From contig NZ_JANLNM010000001.1 of NCBI RefSeq assembly GCF_024701975.1, forward strand, positions 1,054,001 through 1,118,000: a stretch of 64,000 bases of DNA, read 5' to 3'. Under the pieces are notes generated by a model. It saw only the letters and a list, made by a program, of their open reading frames with translations. It made no database searches and had not been told where the DNA came from. Positions 60,459 to 64,000 of the stretch are shown here, in pieces; position 1 is the stretch's first letter; each line of letters begins with the position of its first letter. A program made the position numbers and the translations under genes. The DNA is from Variovorax sp. ZS18.2.2. GTDB taxonomy: Bacteria; Pseudomonadota; Gammaproteobacteria; Burkholderiales; Burkholderiaceae_C.

Positions 60459-62381
60459 ATGAACGCACCGGCCCCGGCCTCCCAGGCCCAGACACCCGCG
60501 CAAGGCGCAGCAGGGCATCCGGCGGGGCCGGGCTTGATGATCGCGGCGCTGGGCGTCGTGTTCGGCGACATCGGCACCTCGCCGCTCTACGCCTTCAAGG
60601 AAACGATGAACCCCGAGCACGGCGTGCCGTTCTCGCCCGATTCGGTGCTGGGGCTGCTGTCGCTGATCTTCTGGGGCCTGATGTTCGTGGTGACGCTGAA
60701 GTACGTGGTGTTCGTGCTGCGCGCCGACCACGACGGCGAGGGCGGCATCCTCGCGCTGCAGGCGCTGGCGCGCAGTGCCGTCGCCGGGCCGAAGACCAAG
60801 CCCTGGGTGTGGAACGCGATCGGCCTGCTGGGCCTGGTGGGCGCGGCCATGTTCTATGGCGACAGCCTGATCACGCCGGCGATCTCGGTGCTCTCGGCCG
60901 TCGAGGGGCTGGAGGTGCAGGCGCCGGTGCTGCAGCGCGCGGTGATCCCGATCACGGTCGTCATCCTGGTGGCGCTCTTCATGGTGCAGAAGAAGGGCAC
61001 GGGCGTGGTCGGCAAGATCTTCGGGCCGGTGATGCTGCTGTGGTTCATCGTGCTGGCCGCGGCGGGCCTCTGGCAGGTGTTGCAGCAGCCGCAGGTGCTG
61101 GCGGCGCTGGATCCGCGTCGCGCCTTCGGCTTTTTGATCGAGCACCGGGCGCAGTCGCTCGCGGTGCTGGGCGCGGTGTTCCTGGCGTTCACCGGCGGCG
61201 AGGCGCTCTATGCGGACATGGGGCACTTCGGCGCCAGGCCGATCCGCCTGGCATGGCTCTTCATTGCGCTGCCGGGGCTGGTGCTCAACTATTTCGGGCA
61301 GGGCGCGCTGGTGCTGGCGAACCCGGCGGCCATCGACAACCCTTTCTTCCGGCTCTTTCCCTCGTGGGGCGTGCTGCCGATGGTGGTGCTGGCGGCAATG
61401 GCCACGGTGATCGCCTCGCAGGCGGTGATCTCGGGCGCCTTCTCGCTCACCGCGCACGCGATGCGCATGGGCTACCTGCCGCGCATGCGGGTGGTGCAGA
61501 CCTCGGGCTCGGCCATCGGTCAGATCTACGTGCCGGCGGTCAATTGGCTGCTGATGGTGGGCGTGCTGCTGCTGGTGGTGGGCTTCCGCAGCTCGGGGGC
61601 GCTGTCGGCGGCGTACGGCATCGCGGTGTCGATCACGATGGTGACGACCACGCTGCTCGCCGGCATCGTCGCCTGGGGCCTGTGGAAGTGGAACAAGGTG
61701 GCGGTGGTGGTGGGCGTGCTGGCCTTCGCGGTGGTCGACCTGACCTTCGTGATCGCCAACAGCCTGAAGGTGGCCGAGGGCGGCTGGCTCACGCTGGCGG
61801 TGGCGGCCGTGGTGATGGTGCTCTTCACCACCTGGGCCAAGGGCCGGCGGCTGGGGCTGGAGGCGGCAGCGGCCGAGAGCCTGCCGCTGCGGCCCTTCAT
61901 CGAATCGCTGGCGCAGCACATGCCGCACCGGGTCAGCGGCACCGCGGTGTTCCTGAACCCCGACGCCACGGCGGTTCCGCATGCGCTGCTGCATAACTTG
62001 AAGCACAACCAGGTGCTGCACGACCAGGTGATCGTGCTGCGCGTGCTGGCCTGCGACACGCCGCGCGTCGATGCCCGCATCCGCATCGAGGCGGAGCAGT
62101 TGATGGAAGGCATCTGGGTGGTCACCGCGCGCCACGGCTTCATGGAACAGCCCGACGTGCCCGAGTTCATCCGCATCCTGGCCTACCAGAAGACCCTGGC
62201 GATCGATTCGATGAAGACCTCGTATTTCGTCTCGCGCGCCTCGGTGGGCGAGGAGAACCTGCCGGGCATGAACCCGGTGCGGCGCGTGCTGTTCGGCTGG
62301 CTGCAGCGCAATGCGGGGCGGGCGTCGGATTACTTCGAACTGCCCGACAACCGGCTCGTGGAGATGGGCCAGCGGACCTGA
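60459..62381 (+). CDS. kup: Potassium uptake protein, KUP family
   Basis: A 640-residue transporter with about twelve membrane helices in its first 430 residues and a soluble C-terminal domain. The N-terminal motif is AALGVVFGDIGTSPLYAFKE, with GEGGILALQALA and ALYADMGHFGARPIRLAW later; the C-terminal part includes RVSGTAVFLNPDATAVPHALLHN. It takes up K+ with protons. ATG 60459 starts at the usual N-terminus, with no strong ribosome site (ACAGCTCGCCC before it). Confidence 0.93.
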   Translation: MNAPAPASQAQTPAQGAAGHPAGPGLMIAALGVVFGDIGTSPLYAFKETMNPEHGVPFSPDSVLGLLSLIFWGLMFVVTLKYVVFVLRADHDGEGGILALQALARSAVAGPKTKPWVWNAIGLLGLVGAAMFYGDSLITPAISVLSAVEGLEVQAPVLQRAVIPITVVILVALFMVQKKGTGVVGKIFGPVMLLWFIVLAAAGLWQVLQQPQVLAALDPRRAFGFLIEHRAQSLAVLGAVFLAFTGGEALYADMGHFGARPIRLAWLFIALPGLVLNYFGQGALVLANPAAIDNPFFRLFPSWGVLPMVVLAAMATVIASQAVISGAFSLTAHAMRMGYLPRMRVVQTSGSAIGQIYVPAVNWLLMVGVLLLVVGFRSSGALSAAYGIAVSITMVTTTLLAGIVAWGLWKWNKVAVVVGVLAFAVVDLTFVIANSLKVAEGGWLTLAVAAVVMVLFTTWAKGRRLGLEAAAAESLPLRPFIESLAQHMPHRVSGTAVFLNPDATAVPHALLHNLKHNQVLHDQVIVLRVLACDTPRVDARIRIEAEQLMEGIWVVTARHGFMEQPDVPEFIRILAYQKTLAIDSMKTSYFVSRASVGEENLPGMNPVRRVLFGWLQRNAGRASDYFELPDNRLVEMGQRT

Positions 62382-62402
62382 GAGGCTGAAAGTACCTGTC
62401 AA

Positions 62403-62466
62403 CTGACCCGCGGGTCATTGACAGTATTTAACGTTTACCCTAGATTACTAACCAGTGGGTCATTAA
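62403..62466 (+). promoter_or_regulatory. Promoter of the second RND operon flanked by two related operator repeats
   Basis: TTGACA (62418-62423) and TAGATT (62441-62446) are 17 bases apart, a near-consensus sigma-70 promoter. A 19-base repeat lies on each side: CTGACCCGCGGGTCATTGA at 62403-62421 and CTAACCAGTGGGTCATTAA at 62448-62466, identical at 15 positions. The first holds the perfect palindrome TGACCCGCGGGTCA. Repressor binding would cover the -35 box and the start region. Confidence 0.75.
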
Positions 62467-62497
62467 AGGCCCGGGTTTGTCCTTTCTTGGGTGTCTC

Positions 62498-63688
62498 ATG
62501 ACCGCCTCCACCGCTTTTCCCCGTGTGCGCAGCGCCTTGTGGCTGCTGATTCCGTCCCTCATCCTGGCCGGCTGTTCGCCCAAGCCGGCCGCCGAGGAGC
62601 CCGTGCGAGCGGTGAAACTGGTGACCGTCGGCACCAGCGACTTCGACGCCCAGCCCGAGTTCTCGGCCGAGGTCCGGGCCCGCGTCGAATCGCGCCTGGG
62701 GTTCCGCGTGGCGGGCAAGATCACCAAGCGCCAGGCCGATCTTGGCCAGCATGTGCAGGCCGGCCAGGTGCTCGCCCAGCTCGATCCGCAGGACTACAGG
62801 TTGGCCGCCGAAGCCGCCCGCGCCCAGCAGGCCGCCGCGCTCACCAACCGCGACCTGGCCGCCGCCGACCTGAAGCGCTACCGCGAACTGCGCGAGCAGA
62901 ACTTCATCAGCGGCGCCGAACTGGAGCGCCGCGAAACCACCTGGAAAGCCGCCCAGGCGCAGCTCGAACAAGCGCAGGCCCAGCTCTCTTCGCAAGGCAA
63001 CCAGGCCAACTACACGACGCTCGTCGCCGACGTGGCGGGCGTCATCACCGCCATCGAGGCCGAACCCGGCCAGGTGGTGCAGGCCGGCACGCCGGTCGTG
63101 CGCATCGCGCAGGACGGCGCGCGTGACGTGGTGTTCGCGGTGCCCGAGGACCGCGCGCAATCGATCAAGCCCGGCTCGCCGGTCACGGTGCGCGGCTGGT
63201 CCGGCGGCAATGAATTGCAGGGGCAGGTGCGCGAAGTGGCGGCCAGTGCCGACGTCGTCACGCGCACGTATTCGGTCAAGGTCGCCATCGATGCGGCCAC
63301 CTCGCCTCCGCTCGGTGCCACGGTCTACGCGCGCCCGCAGGCGCTGGCCCACAACGCCGCCGCCGTGATCAAGCTGCCGACCAGCGCGCTGCGCCAGGAA
63401 GGCAAGGGCTCGGCGGTCTGGGTGCTCGACAAGTCGACGATGACAGTGCGCTCGCAGGCGGTGCAGGTCGCCACCGCCGACGGCAACGAAGCCGTGATCG
63501 GTGGTGGGCTTTCACCGGGAATGATGGTCGTGGCCGCCGGCGTGCACGTGCTCTCGCCCGGCCAGAAGGTCACCATCTACCAGTCCAAGGAGGCGGCCGC
63601 GGCCGCCGCCAATGCGAAGGATGTCGTGCAGGCCGTCGAGCCCGTCGCCGCAACCAAGAAGGAGATCGCTGCAGGTGCCGCCAAATGA
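62498..63688 (+). CDS. RND efflux periplasmic adaptor, lipoprotein type
   Basis: A 396-residue adaptor with lipobox LAGC (about residue 25). The barrel-sandwich halves (GKITKRQADLGQHVQAGQVL and TTLVADVAGVITAIEAEPGQ) flank a coiled hairpin (LTNRDLAAADLKRYRELREQ). The beta-barrel part includes VVFAVPEDRAQSIKPGSPV. It starts at ATG 62498, 32 bases past the second operator repeat. The stop overlaps the permease start (ATGA). It is not the close twin of the adaptor at 37821, which has a membrane anchor instead of a lipobox. Confidence 0.92.
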   Translation: MTASTAFPRVRSALWLLIPSLILAGCSPKPAAEEPVRAVKLVTVGTSDFDAQPEFSAEVRARVESRLGFRVAGKITKRQADLGQHVQAGQVLAQLDPQDYRLAAEAARAQQAAALTNRDLAAADLKRYRELREQNFISGAELERRETTWKAAQAQLEQAQAQLSSQGNQANYTTLVADVAGVITAIEAEPGQVVQAGTPVVRIAQDGARDVVFAVPEDRAQSIKPGSPVTVRGWSGGNELQGQVREVAASADVVTRTYSVKVAIDAATSPPLGATVYARPQALAHNAAAVIKLPTSALRQEGKGSAVWVLDKSTMTVRSQAVQVATADGNEAVIGGGLSPGMMVVAAGVHVLSPGQKVTIYQSKEAAAAAANAKDVVQAVEPVAATKKEIAAGAAK

Positions 63689-64000
63689 CGGAAGGCGCAG
63701 CGAACACCCCTGCCAAGTCCACCGGCTTCAATCTCTCCAAATGGGCGCTGGACCACGCGCCGCTCACGCGCTACCTGATGGTGGTGCTGATGGTGCTGGG
63801 CGCCTTCGCGTACTTCCAGCTCGGGCAGGACGAAGACCCGCCGTTCACCTTTCGTGCGATGGTGGTGCGCACCTACTGGCCCGGCGCCACTGCGCAGCAG
63901 GTGGCCGAGCAGGTGACCGACAAGCTCGAGCGCACGCTGCAGGAGGCGCCTTACGCCGACAAGATCCGCAGCTATTCGAAGCCGGGCGAGTCGCAGATCA
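63685..64000 (+). CDS. RND efflux permease, 3' end outside window
   Basis: The first 105 residues of an RND permease. After a short soluble tail comes FNLSKWALDHAPLTRYLMVV, the first membrane helix and the family sequence QDEDPPFTFRAMVVRTYWPGA, then VTDKLERTLQEAP. The form with PPFTFRAMVVRTYWPGA resembles the HAE1-like permeases of acriflavine-resistance type. About 900 residues lie beyond the window. Confidence 0.92.
   Translation, partial: MTEGAANTPAKSTGFNLSKWALDHAPLTRYLMVVLMVLGAFAYFQLGQDEDPPFTFRAMVVRTYWPGATAQQVAEQVTDKLERTLQEAPYADKIRSYSKPGESQI

Noticed and set aside
1..64000. tRNA, rRNA, insertion sequences, phage genes and attachment sites
   Set aside because: I looked for conserved RNA gene segments, transposase or integrase motifs and flanking duplications and saw none. 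A covariance-model search (tRNAscan, Rfam) would be decisive for small RNAs.

Overview
The window is uniformly GC-rich, densely packed DNA, with short gaps and many 4-base ATGA/GTGA start-stop overlaps. The gene content (tripartite tricarboxylate transport, many branched-chain-amino-acid-type ABC systems, SfnG/MsuE sulfur scavenging, an extracellular PHB depolymerase, hpnCDE, NodT-type efflux) fits a soil or plant-associated betaproteobacterium of the Burkholderiales, most like Comamonadaceae such as Variovorax. The taxon is inferred from gene content and style, not from a marker gene. I saw no rRNA or tRNA gene, CRISPR array, transposase or phage gene; the window looks chromosomal.

Bases 1-8,334 hold an organosulfur block: the end of an NtaA/DszA-type flavin monooxygenase, then msuE (FMN reductase), sfnG (dimethylsulfone monooxygenase) and a complete branched-chain-type ABC importer whose first gene overlaps sfnG by four bases. 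A good sigma-54 promoter match lies before msuE. Bases 8,465-16,394 carry a lipoprotein and a minus-strand operon (MarR regulator, peptide-type ABC importer with fused ATPases, amidase) with a perfect 9-3-9 inverted repeat at its head. Bases 16,584-25,310 hold a LysR regulator divergent from a YceI / cytochrome b561 / YceI operon, then a Crp/Fnr regulator divergent from an isoquinoline-oxidoreductase-like molybdenum hydroxylase, an orphan 7TM-DISM histidine kinase and a small cytochrome c.

Bases 25,471-33,308 hold two small envelope proteins, PPK2, an Hsp15-like RNA-binding protein and the tctDE two-component system divergent from tctCBA. Bases 33,363-41,296 are an acyltransferase and a tripartite RND pump (permease, adaptor, outer-membrane channel) headed by its TetR regulator and a perfect operator palindrome.

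Bases 41,383-52,094 are the most interesting stretch: a PAS/AAA+/Fis sigma-54 activator, two small unknown genes, a near-consensus sigma-54 promoter with two upstream dyads, and an operon made of a substrate-binding protein, an extracellular PHB depolymerase, two ATPases, two permeases and an alpha/beta hydrolase. I read it as a secreted-polymer degradation plus uptake unit, possibly under the nearby activator (inference).

Bases 52,152-60,388 are housekeeping and small genes: DUF1993 protein, thioredoxin-like protein, methyltransferase, hemH, HAD hydrolase, NIPSNAP protein, LysE exporter and the squalene operon hpnC-D-E. Bases 60,459-64,000 hold kup and the start of a second RND operon (adaptor, truncated permease) behind a consensus-like promoter flanked by two related operator repeats. 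Three copies of a roughly 110-base palindromic repeat sit only inside the two branched-chain-type ABC operons, directly upstream of genes.
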